Below, in pieces: positions 42,673 to 52,991 of a DNA stretch of 64,000 nt. Source of the DNA: Corallococcus macrosporus (GTDB taxonomy: Bacteria; Myxococcota; Myxococcia; Myxococcales; Myxococcaceae); contig NZ_JAFIMU010000010.1 in assembly GCF_017302985.1 (NCBI RefSeq), forward strand, positions 476,957 through 540,956, in the 5' to 3' direction. How positions within the stretch are numbered: the stretch's first letter is position 1; the number at the start of each line of letters is the position of its first letter. A model generated the notes under the pieces. It saw only the letters and a list, made by a program, of their open reading frames with translations. It made no database searches and was not told the origin of the DNA. Position numbers and translations under genes: made by a program.

Positions 42673-45654
42673 CTACCGCAGGGACACCTCACCCTGGGAG
42701 GGAACGTCCACGGCGCGCACCACCGGGCCCGTCCCCGGCATCTCCGCGTGGAAGTAGCCCCACACCAGCGTGTAGCGGCCCGGCCGCAGGCCCTGCACCA
42801 CCACCCGCTCCGACATGGGCTGGTACACGAGCTGCGCATAGCGCGAGCGCAACAGCTCCGTGGGCGGATTGCCCACCGCGCCCACCTCTCCCGGCACCAC
42901 CCACAGTGCCTTGCCCCGCTCCGGCTGGAGCAGCACCGTGACGGAGCCCGTGCCCGGCACCGGCCCCAGGTCCAACGTCATGTCCGCGCCCGCCACCTGC
43001 ACCACCACCGCCGGCTCGCCCATGCCTCCGCGCGGCCCCACCACGAAGCGGTAGCTGCCCGGTGACAGGTCCGCGCTGTAGCGGCCATCCGCGCCGGTGA
43101 TGAGCGATACCGTCTCGCTGCGGTCCGCGTTGAGCCCCTCCACCTGCGCGCCCGCCGCGGGCTGGCCGTTCGCCAGGTACACCCGGCCCGTCAGGCGCGT
43201 CGCGGGCTTGAGGGTCAGCTCCACCGGCGCCGTGCTCCCGCGCGGCACCTCCTGCGTGCCGCTCACCTTGCCCTTGCGCGCGGACACCGTGAAGCGCGGC
43301 ACGAAGGGAGGACTCGCCAGCGTGAAGGTGCCGTCCGGCCCCGACAGCACCGACCCGTCGCACACGTCGCACGTCACCACCGCGTCCGGCACCGGGCCGC
43401 CGGACGCGTCCTTCACGCGGCCGGACACCGACGGCGCCTTCACCAGCACGATGTCGCCCATGTCCGGCGGAGACCCCGGGCGGTCCACCACCTGGGGCTC
43501 GTACCCCGCCGCGTCCACCGCGACGATGAGCCGGTCGCCCGCCGTGGACAGCGGCAGCTCGAAGCGGCCATCCGGGCTGTTCACGTCGTGCTCGTCCACC
43601 CGGAAGCGGCGCACCGGCTGGCCGGAGTCGTCCACCACGCGCCCCCGGAACGTCGAGCGCTTGCGCATCTTCACCTGGACCGGCGGCCCGCCCGGCTTGG
43701 CCTGCGGGCGCTCCATCGCCTCGTAGCCCGAGTGGCGCGCCTCCACCATGTACGTGCGGTCCGGCCGCAGCGCGCGGAACTCGAAGTGGCCGCTGGAGTC
43801 CGACTGCGTGGGCTCCGCCACGCGCGGCGCCACGCTCATCGCCGCGCCCACCACCGGCTGGCCGTCCTCGTCCACCACGTCGCCGGTGAGCTGCGCGCCG
43901 GGCTCCAGCTCCACCGCCACCTGCTGCTTCGTGCCGTCCTGCACCGTCACCGACTTGGGCCCGGACTGCAGGTACTCCGGATGCGACGCCATCAACTGGT
44001 ACGTGCCCGGCGGCAGCCCGCGCATGGGCACCACGCCGTCCGGCCCGGAGGGACGGTCGCTGCGGAAGATGTTCTCCGGATCCGCCCACATCACCACGTC
44101 CGCGCCCTCCACCCGCCGGCCGCCGCTGGACACCGTCACGTCCGCGCCCGCCTTCGCCTCCAGCGACAGCGTCACGTCCGTCGCGGGCGCTGTCGCCTGC
44201 ACGCTGCCACCGCCCCACTCGGAGTGGTGCGCGTGCAGCGTGTAGAGCCCGGGCATGGGCACCTGCGCCGTGAAGTGGCCGTCCTCGCCCGCGTTCACCA
44301 CCTCGCCGGTGGGCTGCACCAGGACGGACACGCCCGACGCGGGCCGGCCGTACTCGTCGATGACCTGCCCGCTGATGACCGTGGCCTTCGCCAGCTCCAG
44401 CTCCAGCGGCGTCTCGCCCTGCGACACGCGCGCGGGCAGCTGCGCCGCGGTGAAGCCCTCCGCCTGCCCCTCCAGCACGTACTCGCCCGGGGCCAGCGGC
44501 CCCAGCTCCGCCAGCGCTCCGGTGGGCACCGCGTCGCGGCGGATGAGGTCGCCCGCCACCGTGCGCAAGAGCAGCTGCGGGTTGGGCACCGGCTGGCCGT
44601 CCTCGTCCACCACCGTGACGAGCAGCCGCCCTGCCGCCTCCAGCACCAGCGTCACCTGCGTCACCCGCTGCGACAGCGTGAGCGTCTGGGGCGTGGAGCC
44701 GAAGCCCGGCGCCTCCGCCGTCACCACCACCTCGTCCGGGTACAGGCCGTTGAAGCGCACCGGCCCGCCCTGCGCCTCCGTGTGCTCCTCGCGCGTCAGG
44801 TGGTCACCCCTGAGCCGCACCGTCGCCGCCGCGGGAGCACCGTCGCGCGTCACGCGCACCTCCAGCGTGCGCGACGGCGTCAGCTTCAGGCGCAGGGGCT
44901 GCGAGTCCGCCTCCACCTGCTGCGCCACCGCGGGCTGGAAGCCCTCCGCGTCCGCGAGCACGTAGAAGGGCCCCTCGCCCAGGCCGGACAGCGTGAAGGC
45001 CCCGCCCGCGCCCGCCACGGCCTCGAAGGGCAGCGGCACCTTGCGCGACACCGCGCGCACGCGCGCCCCGGGCCTCGCCTGGCCGGAGTCATCCACCACC
45101 GTGCCGGTGATGCTGCGCAGGGGCGGCAGGTACAGCTCCACCGGCTCTCCCGGCGCGGCCCGGTCCTTGAGCGCCACGCCCAGGCCCGCCGAGCGCGCCC
45201 AGACGGTGAAGGACACGCCCGCCAGGTGCTCGAAGCGGAACTTCCCTTCCGCGTCCGTGCGCACCGTGGCGCGCGCCGTGAGGAAGCCCTGCTGCTGTTC
45301 GAAGAAGGCCCGCGTGTGCAGCGCCGTCTCATGCGCGGTGCAGGCCAGGAGCGCCAGGCCGCACTCGTCGCACCGCACGTCCGCCAACGTCCGCTCCGCC
45401 GACGCCGCGAGCGACACCTCCGCGTCCGGCACCGGCCGGCCGTTGCCGTCCAGCACGCGCCCGGTGAGCGTCAGCCCCTCCTGCGCGCCGGAGGACACCG
45501 CCACCGCGTTGAAGGCAGGCATCCCCTGGCGGATGGAGCTGGCGGAGACGGGCGAGACGGGACGCGCGGCGGGAGCGCCCCACCGGGGCCCCAGCACGAT
45601 GGCGGCGGCGAGCGCCAGCACGGCGGCCACCGCGATGAAGACCCATTTGCGCAT
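42673..45654 (-). CDS. Large exported protein of carboxypeptidase-regulatory-like repeats
   Basis: 993 residues with an N-terminal membrane anchor or signal (5-25). The rest is made of about ten repeats of the CarboxypepD_reg (Cna-B/transthyretin-like) beta-sandwich domain. Each starts with a G-x-V-x-D-xx-G-x-P-v-x-x-A-x-V pattern, for example GRVLDGNGRPVPDAEV, GTVVDDSGQARPGARV, GQVIDEYGRPASGVSV, GDVVDEDGQPVVGAAM and GRVVDDSGQPVRRFRV. A CDECGLALLAC segment near residue 95 could bind metal. It is probably an adhesive or scaffold protein at the cell surface. No protease domain is present. Confidence 0.85.
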   Translation of the reverse strand: MRKWVFIAVAAVLALAAAIVLGPRWGAPAARPVSPVSASSIRQGMPAFNAVAVSSGAQEGLTLTGRVLDGNGRPVPDAEVSLAASAERTLADVRCDECGLALLACTAHETALHTRAFFEQQQGFLTARATVRTDAEGKFRFEHLAGVSFTVWARSAGLGVALKDRAAPGEPVELYLPPLRSITGTVVDDSGQARPGARVRAVSRKVPLPFEAVAGAGGAFTLSGLGEGPFYVLADAEGFQPAVAQQVEADSQPLRLKLTPSRTLEVRVTRDGAPAAATVRLRGDHLTREEHTEAQGGPVRFNGLYPDEVVVTAEAPGFGSTPQTLTLSQRVTQVTLVLEAAGRLLVTVVDEDGQPVPNPQLLLRTVAGDLIRRDAVPTGALAELGPLAPGEYVLEGQAEGFTAAQLPARVSQGETPLELELAKATVISGQVIDEYGRPASGVSVLVQPTGEVVNAGEDGHFTAQVPMPGLYTLHAHHSEWGGGSVQATAPATDVTLSLEAKAGADVTVSSGGRRVEGADVVMWADPENIFRSDRPSGPDGVVPMRGLPPGTYQLMASHPEYLQSGPKSVTVQDGTKQQVAVELEPGAQLTGDVVDEDGQPVVGAAMSVAPRVAEPTQSDSSGHFEFRALRPDRTYMVEARHSGYEAMERPQAKPGGPPVQVKMRKRSTFRGRVVDDSGQPVRRFRVDEHDVNSPDGRFELPLSTAGDRLIVAVDAAGYEPQVVDRPGSPPDMGDIVLVKAPSVSGRVKDASGGPVPDAVVTCDVCDGSVLSGPDGTFTLASPPFVPRFTVSARKGKVSGTQEVPRGSTAPVELTLKPATRLTGRVYLANGQPAAGAQVEGLNADRSETVSLITGADGRYSADLSPGSYRFVVGPRGGMGEPAVVVQVAGADMTLDLGPVPGTGSVTVLLQPERGKALWVVPGEVGAVGNPPTELLRSRYAQLVYQPMSERVVVQGLRPGRYTLVWGYFHAEMPGTGPVVRAVDVPSQGEVSLR

Positions 45655-45765
45655 GTGTACGCGGCCGGGACCTTACTCGCCGGCCGGCCCCCCAACGACG
45701 GTTTCCCCCGGGAAATTCCAGAGCGTCCTGTTGAGGACGTCCCGGGGGACGGTGGAGCCGCCGGA

Positions 45766-47082
<1,317 letters not shown>

Positions 47083-47114
47083 GTTACGCAGGCCGCCGAA
47101 GACGTGGCAAGGCT

Positions 47115-47627
47115 TCAGGGCTGCAGGCGCACCGACAGCAGGCGCGAGAAGCCGCCCGCCGTATAGAAGCTGACCTCCACCTGCCCGAAGCGAAGCCGCA
47201 TCCCGTCCTCCACCGGCATGGGTTTGCGAGCCAACAGCCGGCCGCCCGCCACGTACGAGCCGTTCTTCGAGCCCGCATCCGTCAGCATGAAACCGGTATC
47301 CCCGGAGTCCCGCGAAAACCACGCGTGAAAGCGGGACACACTGCCGTCATCCAGGACGACGTCGTTGTTGCCGGTGCGCCCCACGGTGATGCCCCGGCCG
47401 AAGGCGTTGCCCTGGCACTTGAGCACCGGGAAGACGACGGGTTCGTCCTGGCCGAGCGTGGGCGGGCCCGCGTTCGTCACGGTGCGCAGCGGGTACTCCT
47501 CCAGGTCGGAAGGCTGCACTCCGCCCAGGGGAGGCGTGAAGAGGAGGATCGCGGCGGGGAGGCCCCGTTCGAACTCCTCGCGGTTGCGCAGGTAGCGCGC
47601 GACGTGGGCACTGAGCAGCTCGACCAT
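47115..47627 (-). CDS. FHA-domain protein
   Basis: 170 residues. The FHA domain (about 72-150) binds phosphothreonine peptides: GRGITVGRTGNNDVVLDD, VSRFHAWFSR (Ser-Arg-x-His) and DAGSKNGSYVAGGRL contain the conserved Gly-Arg, Ser-x-x-His and Asn-Gly residues. The N-terminal 70 residues have no known fold. The gene is followed by a PP2C-type phosphatase on the same strand, so both probably work on Ser/Thr-kinase targets, which are abundant in myxobacteria. Confidence 0.92.
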   Translation of the reverse strand: MVELLSAHVARYLRNREEFERGLPAAILLFTPPLGGVQPSDLEEYPLRTVTNAGPPTLGQDEPVVFPVLKCQGNAFGRGITVGRTGNNDVVLDDGSVSRFHAWFSRDSGDTGFMLTDAGSKNGSYVAGGRLLARKPMPVEDGMRLRFGQVEVSFYTAGGFSRLLSVRLQP

Positions 47628-47701
47628 GGGGGACGGGGGACGCGGCGCCCTGCCCGCACCGGCAGGCGGGGCCGCTCTCGCTCATGGAGTGTACCGCGCC
47701 C

Positions 47702-48316
47702 CTACCGCCAATCCGCGAAAAATCCGATGTTCACGCCACCCACGAAGTCGCGTGCGAAGCTGCGGTTCTTCAGGCCGAAGGGCTCCGAGTAGCCCAGGGC
47801 CACGCCCAGGCCCACGTCGCGCTCCAGCTGGTAGCCAATCTGGAAGCGGCCCTGGACGGTGCCCGCGGTGCGGCGGTCCGGGGGCTGGGTGGTGAAGTGG
47901 GCGCCATAGAAGGTGGGGCCGCCCGTCACCTGGAAGCCCCAGTGGGCCTTGCCCGGCAGGTGGTTGCGGTAGCCGAAGCCCACCTGCACGGTGTGCTCGT
48001 AGTAGGAGGACACCGGCAGGTAGAAGTTCTCCAGCGCCGTGTCGGGCAGCGACGCCGCCCATCCCACCCCACCCTCCAGGATGGCGATCCACGCGTCCTT
48101 GCGGTCCTGGAAGAGCGTGAGCTCCCACTGCACGCGCACGTTGGGGACGACCGCGCCGTTGTTGAGCTGCGTGCCCAGGAAGACGCCCCGGGGCAGCCAG
48201 GCGGGCGTGCGCGACACGTGGCCCCGCAGGTCATCCGCCCCGCGCGACTGCGCTGCGGCGGAGGTGGAGACGACGGCAAGTGAAATGACCAGCAATGCGC
48301 GAGCGAGGTGGAGCAT
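47702..48316 (-). CDS. Outer-membrane beta-barrel-like protein
   Basis: 204 residues with signal peptide 1-22 (SAAAQ). The mature chain alternates hydrophobic and polar residues in strands (VRVQWELTLFQD, TVQVGFGYRNHL, WGFQVTGGPTFYGAHF, GRFQIGYQLE, GLGVALGYSEPF), consistent with an 8-stranded barrel, though the final residue is Arg rather than aromatic. Function unknown. It lies upstream of the FHA and PP2C genes on the minus strand, 74 bp from the FHA gene. Confidence 0.75.
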   Translation of the reverse strand: MLHLARALLVISLAVVSTSAAAQSRGADDLRGHVSRTPAWLPRGVFLGTQLNNGAVVPNVRVQWELTLFQDRKDAWIAILEGGVGWAASLPDTALENFYLPVSSYYEHTVQVGFGYRNHLPGKAHWGFQVTGGPTFYGAHFTTQPPDRRTAGTVQGRFQIGYQLERDVGLGVALGYSEPFGLKNRSFARDFVGGVNIGFFADWR

Positions 48317-48426
48317 GGGGCCCTATCCACCGTGGCAGCGCGCACTTGTCAACGAAGTGATTCGTTGGCTATGACACGCAACGCCCTCCTGCCCGTCGCG
48401 GGAGGTCACCAGGAGCGGAACACCGA

Positions 48427-48621
48427 ATGCCAGTCGTCACGGTCCGGGCCAGCAGCAAGCAGGGTCCGGCGCAGCTCGACACGCTGGTCCGCAAGGTCAC
48501 GCAGAAGACGTCGGGGCTCCTGGAGGAGAACGACCGGGTGCTCGTGGTCTACGGCCAGGGGCAGGCCAGCCTGTACTACGAGGGTGCGCCCCGTCCGCGC
48601 GCCGTGTCCCGCCCGGCCTGA
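48427..48621 (+). CDS. Small conserved-looking protein, Pro-1 type start
   Basis: 64 residues starting Met-Pro-Val-Val-Thr-Val. An N-terminal Pro after Met removal, a short strand and a helix (GPAQLDTLVRKVTQKTSGLL) followed by a strand (RVLVVYGQG) recall small 4-oxalocrotonate tautomerase-like proteins, but the match is too weak to assign activity. GGAGCGGAAC lies upstream. It is a short gene between divergent and convergent neighbours, so moderate doubt remains. Confidence 0.5.
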   Translation: MPVVTVRASSKQGPAQLDTLVRKVTQKTSGLLEENDRVLVVYGQGQASLYYEGAPRPRAVSRPA

Positions 48622-48637
48622 CGCATTCCGCTTCACC

Positions 48638-49345
48638 TCATTCGTCGGGCCCGAGCCTGCGCGCGCGCTGGAAGAGCGCCGGCGGGTTGGCGTCCACGGC
48701 GGCGATGAGGCGGTGTCCCAGCAGCTCGTAGGTCTCCGTTTCGATGGGGCCACGGCCCGGCGCCTCCAGCCCGTCGAAGTTGCCCACGCGGTAGCGCGCC
48801 GCGAAGACGAAGTGGAAGTCCGGCGGCGCGAAGAGGTGTTCGGGGTCCCCCGCCGGGTGGACGTCCATGGCCCAGCGCGGCTCGAACGACGGCGGGTGGA
48901 TGCCGCGCTCCACCTGCTCCATGTGCTCGCGCGTGTAGAGCCCGGTCATCTCCTGGAGCGTCGCGCCGGTCTCGAAGCGCACGTGCGGGTAGAAGCGGTA
49001 GCACGGGTGCCGCGGATCCAACGCGTAGAGCCAACCGCCGGGCGGGGTCAGCTCGCGGAACACGGCGAGCATCCGCTCGGACAGGTCGCGGTAGAGCTCC
49101 AGCCGGGCGTCGTGCTCCAGGCGGAAGAAGGCGTCGTCGACGACGAAGCGCACATTGCCCTGCTCGGCGGACGGCCATGCGTGGTCCAACGCGTGGTGCT
49201 CCGCATCGGAGGACAAAGGCATCCAGGCTTCGGGTTCTGCTTTGAGCTCGAGCATGGCCTTGTCCCCCCGTTCCGCGAAAGCCAGGGTATGCGCGCAACG
49301 CAGGAATCGCGCAAGCACCTGCCGGGAGGGGTCCATGTCTGTCAT
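48638..49345 (-). CDS. Conserved protein of unknown function, 235 residues
   Basis: Starts at ATG 49345, after GGATG-type context, with a second ATG at 49336. No signal peptide or membrane segment. The chain has two His-rich regions, HPCYRFYPHVRFETGATL and FAPPDFHFVFAARYRVG, and TETYELLGHRLIAAVDANPPALF near the end, with the spacing of a mixed alpha/beta enzyme. I do not recognise the family. The longer frame from 49594 is low-complexity and not used. Confidence 0.7.
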   Translation of the reverse strand: MTDMDPSRQVLARFLRCAHTLAFAERGDKAMLELKAEPEAWMPLSSDAEHHALDHAWPSAEQGNVRFVVDDAFFRLEHDARLELYRDLSERMLAVFRELTPPGGWLYALDPRHPCYRFYPHVRFETGATLQEMTGLYTREHMEQVERGIHPPSFEPRWAMDVHPAGDPEHLFAPPDFHFVFAARYRVGNFDGLEAPGRGPIETETYELLGHRLIAAVDANPPALFQRARRLGPDE

Positions 49346-49488
49346 CCGACGTCCCCGCGAAGAGGGCCACGGATGTGAGTCTTTGAGGACCGCAGCCCGT
49401 GTCACGCGGCGGACGGCGTGATTGCGCGGGGGCTCGCGGCGAGGCAGAGACGGTGGGCCGTTCTCGACCTCGCCGCGGGAGTGCCGTG

Positions 49489-49905
49489 ATGACCTGGTGG
49501 ATGTATGCCCTGCTGTCCGCGGTGTTCGCGGCGCTGACCGCGGTGCTGGCGAAGGTGGGCGTGGAGGGAGTGCCCTCCACGCTCGCGACGGCATTGCGCA
49601 CCGTGGTGGTGCTCGTCTTCGCGTGGAGCATCGCGCTGGCTCGCGGTGAGCAGCACGCGCTGCCCTCGCTCAGCCGCAAGACATTGCTGTTCCTGGCGCT
49701 GTCGGGCGTGGCGACGGGCCTCTCGTGGCTGGCCTACTTCCGGGCCCTGCAATTGGGCCCGGCGTCACGCGTGGCGCCCATCGACAAGCTCAGCCTGGCG
49801 CTCACGGTGACGTTCGCGGTGCTCATCCTCAAGGAGCCCCTGTCCTGGCGGCTGGGATTGGGCGTGGCCCTCATCGTCGCGGGCACGCTCTTGACCCTCG
49901 AATAG
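49489..49905 (+). CDS. EamA-type single-domain membrane transporter
   Basis: 138 residues. Five hydrophobic helices with the EamA (DMT superfamily) pattern: YALLSAVFAALTAVLAKVG (6-24), SGVATGLSWLAYFRALQLG (69-87, the conserved YFxAL core), and VAPIDKLSLALTVTFAVLILKEP (93-115). Half-size members work as dimers. Substrate unknown; family members export metabolites or amino acids. It converges on a lipoprotein gene with a 2 bp gap. Confidence 0.9.
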   Translation: MTWWMYALLSAVFAALTAVLAKVGVEGVPSTLATALRTVVVLVFAWSIALARGEQHALPSLSRKTLLFLALSGVATGLSWLAYFRALQLGPASRVAPIDKLSLALTVTFAVLILKEPLSWRLGLGVALIVAGTLLTLE

Positions 49906-49907
49906 GC

Positions 49908-50447
49908 CTACGGCAGTTCCACCTCGTTGCCCAGGTACGCGTAGCCGAAGGAGCCCACGCGGGTGCCCTGGCCGGCGTTGACCTCCTCGTACGTGCCCCG
50001 CACCACCGTCCCCGAGTAGTCGATGGTGAGCTGGCTGTTCTGGATGCGGCCCTTGCCCAGGCGGAAGTCCAGCCAGAGGTTCTCTCCGAACTCCGAGGGC
50101 ACCGGGCACACGCGGATCTGATCCGGACGCACGTCGCGCAGGTCCTCGTACTGCACCTTCCCGCCTTCCGTGCCGGGCTCGCTGATGTCACCGACGTAGA
50201 TGGCGGCGAGGGAGCACTGGAGCTTGTTCATCGTGATGAGCGCGTCGCCGTTGCCGTAGACGTTGAAGCCCACGTCCAGGTCTCCTTCCGACTGCTTCGC
50301 GCCGGTGTCGAGCTGGAGGTCCAGGTTGTACGTCCCCTGGTACTTGCGGTTGATGTCGTCCTGTCCGCAGCCGGTCAACGCCGTCGCGGCGAGCAGCAGG
50401 CCCGCGAGGATGGACGTGGGGCGGTGGCTCTTGAGTGCGTGGGTCAT
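49908..50447 (-). CDS. Lipoprotein of unknown function
   Basis: 179 residues from ATG 50447, which has GGAGAGGA 6 nt upstream; the frame start at 50462 would use a TTG inside that ribosome site. The lipobox is ALTGC (Cys27 from this start). The mature protein is beta-rich: KYQGTYNLDLQLD, LDVGFNVYGNGDALITM, LTIDYSGTVVRGTYEE. I recognise no family. Confidence 0.8.
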   Translation of the reverse strand: MTHALKSHRPTSILAGLLLAATALTGCGQDDINRKYQGTYNLDLQLDTGAKQSEGDLDVGFNVYGNGDALITMNKLQCSLAAIYVGDISEPGTEGGKVQYEDLRDVRPDQIRVCPVPSEFGENLWLDFRLGKGRIQNSQLTIDYSGTVVRGTYEEVNAGQGTRVGSFGYAYLGNEVELP

Positions 50448-50525
50448 GGGGTTCCTCTCCAAGGTGGGGGTTGTCGTTCAACGAAGGGCCTTCCCGCCCT
50501 TCCCTGTTCCCTTGGTCTCCGAGGG

Positions 50526-50554
50526 CCCGTGGATTGATCAAACAATCCACCGGG
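50526..50554 (-). terminator. Hairpin just after the RluA-like gene
   Basis: GTGGATTG (50529-50536) pairs perfectly with CAATCCAC (50543-50550) across the loop ATCAAA, and the outer CCC/GGG extends the stem past a single bulged base. It begins 9 nt after the stop codon of the RluA-like gene on the minus strand. There is no U tract, so it may be a 3'-end stabiliser as much as a terminator. Confidence 0.55.
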
Positions 50555-50562
50555 TCTGGCTT

Positions 50563-52017
50563 TCAGAACGGCGCGGGCGACGTGAACTCCAGACGCTCGC
50601 CCGAGCGCGGATGCACGAAGGCCACCGCATCGGCATGGAGCATCAGCCGCGCGTCCTCTCGTCCCAAGCGCGCGTCCCCGAGGATGGGAAGTCCCAGCCC
50701 CAGCGGATGCGCTGCATGGATACGCAACGCGTGGGGAAGTTGGGTCGTGGGCACGAACTCCACCCGGGTCCGGGAGCCTTCGCGCTGGAGCACCCTCCAG
50801 GCGCTCCGGGTCCGCTTGCCGTGGCGCGCGTCCACGCAGTCCTCCAGTGACGCGTGGGCCGCTCCGCGCAGGGGCAGCTCGATGGTGCCGGCCTCGCCTT
50901 CCACGGAGCCGTCGAGCCACGCGACGTGCCGGTGCTCCGCCTCGCGGCGGGAGAACTGACGCTGGAGGGAGGCGCGCGTCTCCGCGTCCCGCGCGATGAT
51001 CAGGAGACCAGAGGACTCGGGCTCCAGTTCGTGGAGGAAGCTGGCGGAGGTCAGCTCCGGGAACCGGGCCTGGAGCCGGACGAGCAGTGAGTCGCGCGTG
51101 GGCGCATGGCGTCCGGGGAGCGTGGGCAGTCCCACGGGCTTGTCGACCACGAGGAGCCATGGGTCCTCATGGAGGACGTGAGGCCCCTGGGCGACTGTCA
51201 TGGTGGGAGAAGGCAGGTCCACCGACAGGCCTTGCAGCATGAACGGCAGCACCGTGCCGCATTTGTTGTCACAGGCCGGGTAGTACGCACCGGACTCGCG
51301 GCGGCCATCCAGCGGCGGCGCTCCCCACCAGAACTCCGCGAGCACGAGCGGCGTGAGCCCCTGGCGAAAGGCATACGCCAGCAGCTTGGGCGCCGCGCAG
51401 TCACCCGCGCCTCCGGGAGGCGGCTTGGGCGCGAACAGCGCGGCCAATGTCTGGGTTTCGCCGCGTGCATTGGGAATGACATATCCCTGCGTCACCTGCC
51501 GCCACAGGGCCCGCGAACGTTCCGCGCGCACGTGCTCCACTTCTGTCAGGCGCGCTTCCGCGTCCCGGAGCGGATGAACGAGGCCCTGCGCGCGCAGTGC
51601 AGCGGCTTCCCGGGTCAGCTCCGCATGCCGTTGCTCCAGTGTGGCCAACTCCGCCTCGCCCGCGGGCCAGAACGCGTCGCGGTCCAGGGGATCGAACAGC
51701 GGCGGCACGAAGCCCTCCACGTTCCACGCGCCGTTCAGCATCCCGGAGAACGCGCTCAGGAACCCCACCCGTCCGCCCGGTGCCGCGACCACCAGCACGC
51801 CGAACATCTTGCCGCCGCCGGTCCGCCACAGGGCTTCACGGCAGGTGGCGTCCTGCCGCAGCCGTTGCTGGAGGGCTTCCGCTGCGCGCAGCCCCCAGGG
51901 GCCGGGAGCCGGTGCCTGGAAGGGGTTCGCCAGCCGCGTGGGCAGGTCCTCGGGCCGTGCCCCCTCGAGGAACATCAGGGTCCGGATGAGCTCCGCCTCG
52001 TCTGTTCGGGTCTTCAT
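50563..52017 (-). CDS. RluA-family pseudouridine synthase-like protein with altered catalytic motif
   Basis: 484 residues from ATG 52017. The C-terminal 210 residues match RluA-type synthases: LHEDPWLLVVDKPVGLPTLPG near 279-299, then the catalytic loop, then HALRIHAAHPLGLGLPILGD (RxQIRxH-like region) and ARLMLHADAVAFVHP. The catalytic loop reads HELEPESSGL where the family has HRLDxxTSGL, so the catalytic Asp is Glu and the preceding Arg is Glu. Activity is therefore doubtful. The N-terminal 270 residues carry a Cys pair (YPACDNKC) and a helical stretch, as in the long pseudouridine synthases of gamma-proteobacteria. Confidence 0.85.
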   Translation of the reverse strand: MKTRTDEAELIRTLMFLEGARPEDLPTRLANPFQAPAPGPWGLRAAEALQQRLRQDATCREALWRTGGGKMFGVLVVAAPGGRVGFLSAFSGMLNGAWNVEGFVPPLFDPLDRDAFWPAGEAELATLEQRHAELTREAAALRAQGLVHPLRDAEARLTEVEHVRAERSRALWRQVTQGYVIPNARGETQTLAALFAPKPPPGGAGDCAAPKLLAYAFRQGLTPLVLAEFWWGAPPLDGRRESGAYYPACDNKCGTVLPFMLQGLSVDLPSPTMTVAQGPHVLHEDPWLLVVDKPVGLPTLPGRHAPTRDSLLVRLQARFPELTSASFLHELEPESSGLLIIARDAETRASLQRQFSRREAEHRHVAWLDGSVEGEAGTIELPLRGAAHASLEDCVDARHGKRTRSAWRVLQREGSRTRVEFVPTTQLPHALRIHAAHPLGLGLPILGDARLGREDARLMLHADAVAFVHPRSGERLEFTSPAPF

Positions 52018-52066
52018 CCGGGCCCCATCATCCCCTGAATCCTCCGGTGAGGGGCGGCTTCCCTCC

Positions 52067-52927
52067 ATGCCGCTGGCTGGTGGAGGCTCCAGACCGCCCG
52101 TGCACTTCCTCAAGCAAGCTCCCGCCGCGCCGCTGTCGCCCTTCGTGCTCGGGTACTGGTTCATCCAGGACCTGAAGGGCGCGTACTCGGGACGGCCCAT
52201 CCAGACCTCACCGTCTCCGGCGGCGGTGCTGACCCTCAACTTCGGCCGGCCGTGCTCGAGCGACTTCGCTGCGGGTGCCCCACGCGCCTCGCTCCTGGGA
52301 GTCCAGTCCCGTCGCCGCGTCTGGCGCTCTGGCGAGGGCTGCGCCTTCGTGATGGTCATGCTGAAGCCCGCTGGCCTCGCGCGACTCTTTCCCGCGAGCG
52401 GGCGGTCGACGGGTGACGACCTGCTGGAGCTGGGCGCGGTGCTGGGCGATGGGCAGACCCGGCGGCTCCTGGAGGACCTGTCGGCCGCGTGGGAGCCCCA
52501 CCAGGTCACCCCTCGCCTGGATGCGTGGCTGCTCCAGAGGCTGTCCATGACGAAGCCCCTCCCTGAAACCGAACGGCTCGCGCGGGCCTGGGAGGTGCTG
52601 CGCCGCACGTCGCGCGTGGACGCCGCGGCGCGGGCGGTGGACGTGTCGACGCGCCAGTTGGAGCGCGGCTTCCAGGAGCACGTCGGGCACTCGCCCCGTC
52701 AGTTGTTGGCCCTGGAGCGGATCCATTCGAGTCTGCTCGCGGCGCAGACGGGTCAGGGGGATCCGCTTCAAGGCTTCAGCGACCAGGCGCATCGCATCCG
52801 GACGTGGCGCCGCTACCTGGGGCTGACGCCTGGACGGCTCGACCGGGCGACACGCTCGATGATGGCGGACTACTTCAATCCCAGCCGGGAGGGCTCTCCG
52901 GCCGCGGCGCTCGCGCACTTCCTGTGA
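52067..52927 (+). CDS. AraC-family transcriptional regulator
   Basis: 286 residues from ATG 52067 (GTG 52097 is an alternative). N-terminal cupin-like sensing region of the DUF6597 kind (LSPFVLGYWFIQDLKG, SPAAVLTLNFGRP), C-terminal double helix-turn-helix (DAAARAVDVSTRQLERGFQEHVG, SPRQLLALERIH). It is divergent over 49 bp from the RluA-like gene and reads toward a dienelactone hydrolase and an FAD oxidase, which it may control. Confidence 0.88.
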   Translation: MPLAGGGSRPPVHFLKQAPAAPLSPFVLGYWFIQDLKGAYSGRPIQTSPSPAAVLTLNFGRPCSSDFAAGAPRASLLGVQSRRRVWRSGEGCAFVMVMLKPAGLARLFPASGRSTGDDLLELGAVLGDGQTRRLLEDLSAAWEPHQVTPRLDAWLLQRLSMTKPLPETERLARAWEVLRRTSRVDAAARAVDVSTRQLERGFQEHVGHSPRQLLALERIHSSLLAAQTGQGDPLQGFSDQAHRIRTWRRYLGLTPGRLDRATRSMMADYFNPSREGSPAAALAHFL

Positions 52928-52991
52928 AGCCTCGCGCATGTCGCATTCGTTCAAGACGGCCCGGCCGTGGTGGGGGCAGCGTGGGGCCACC

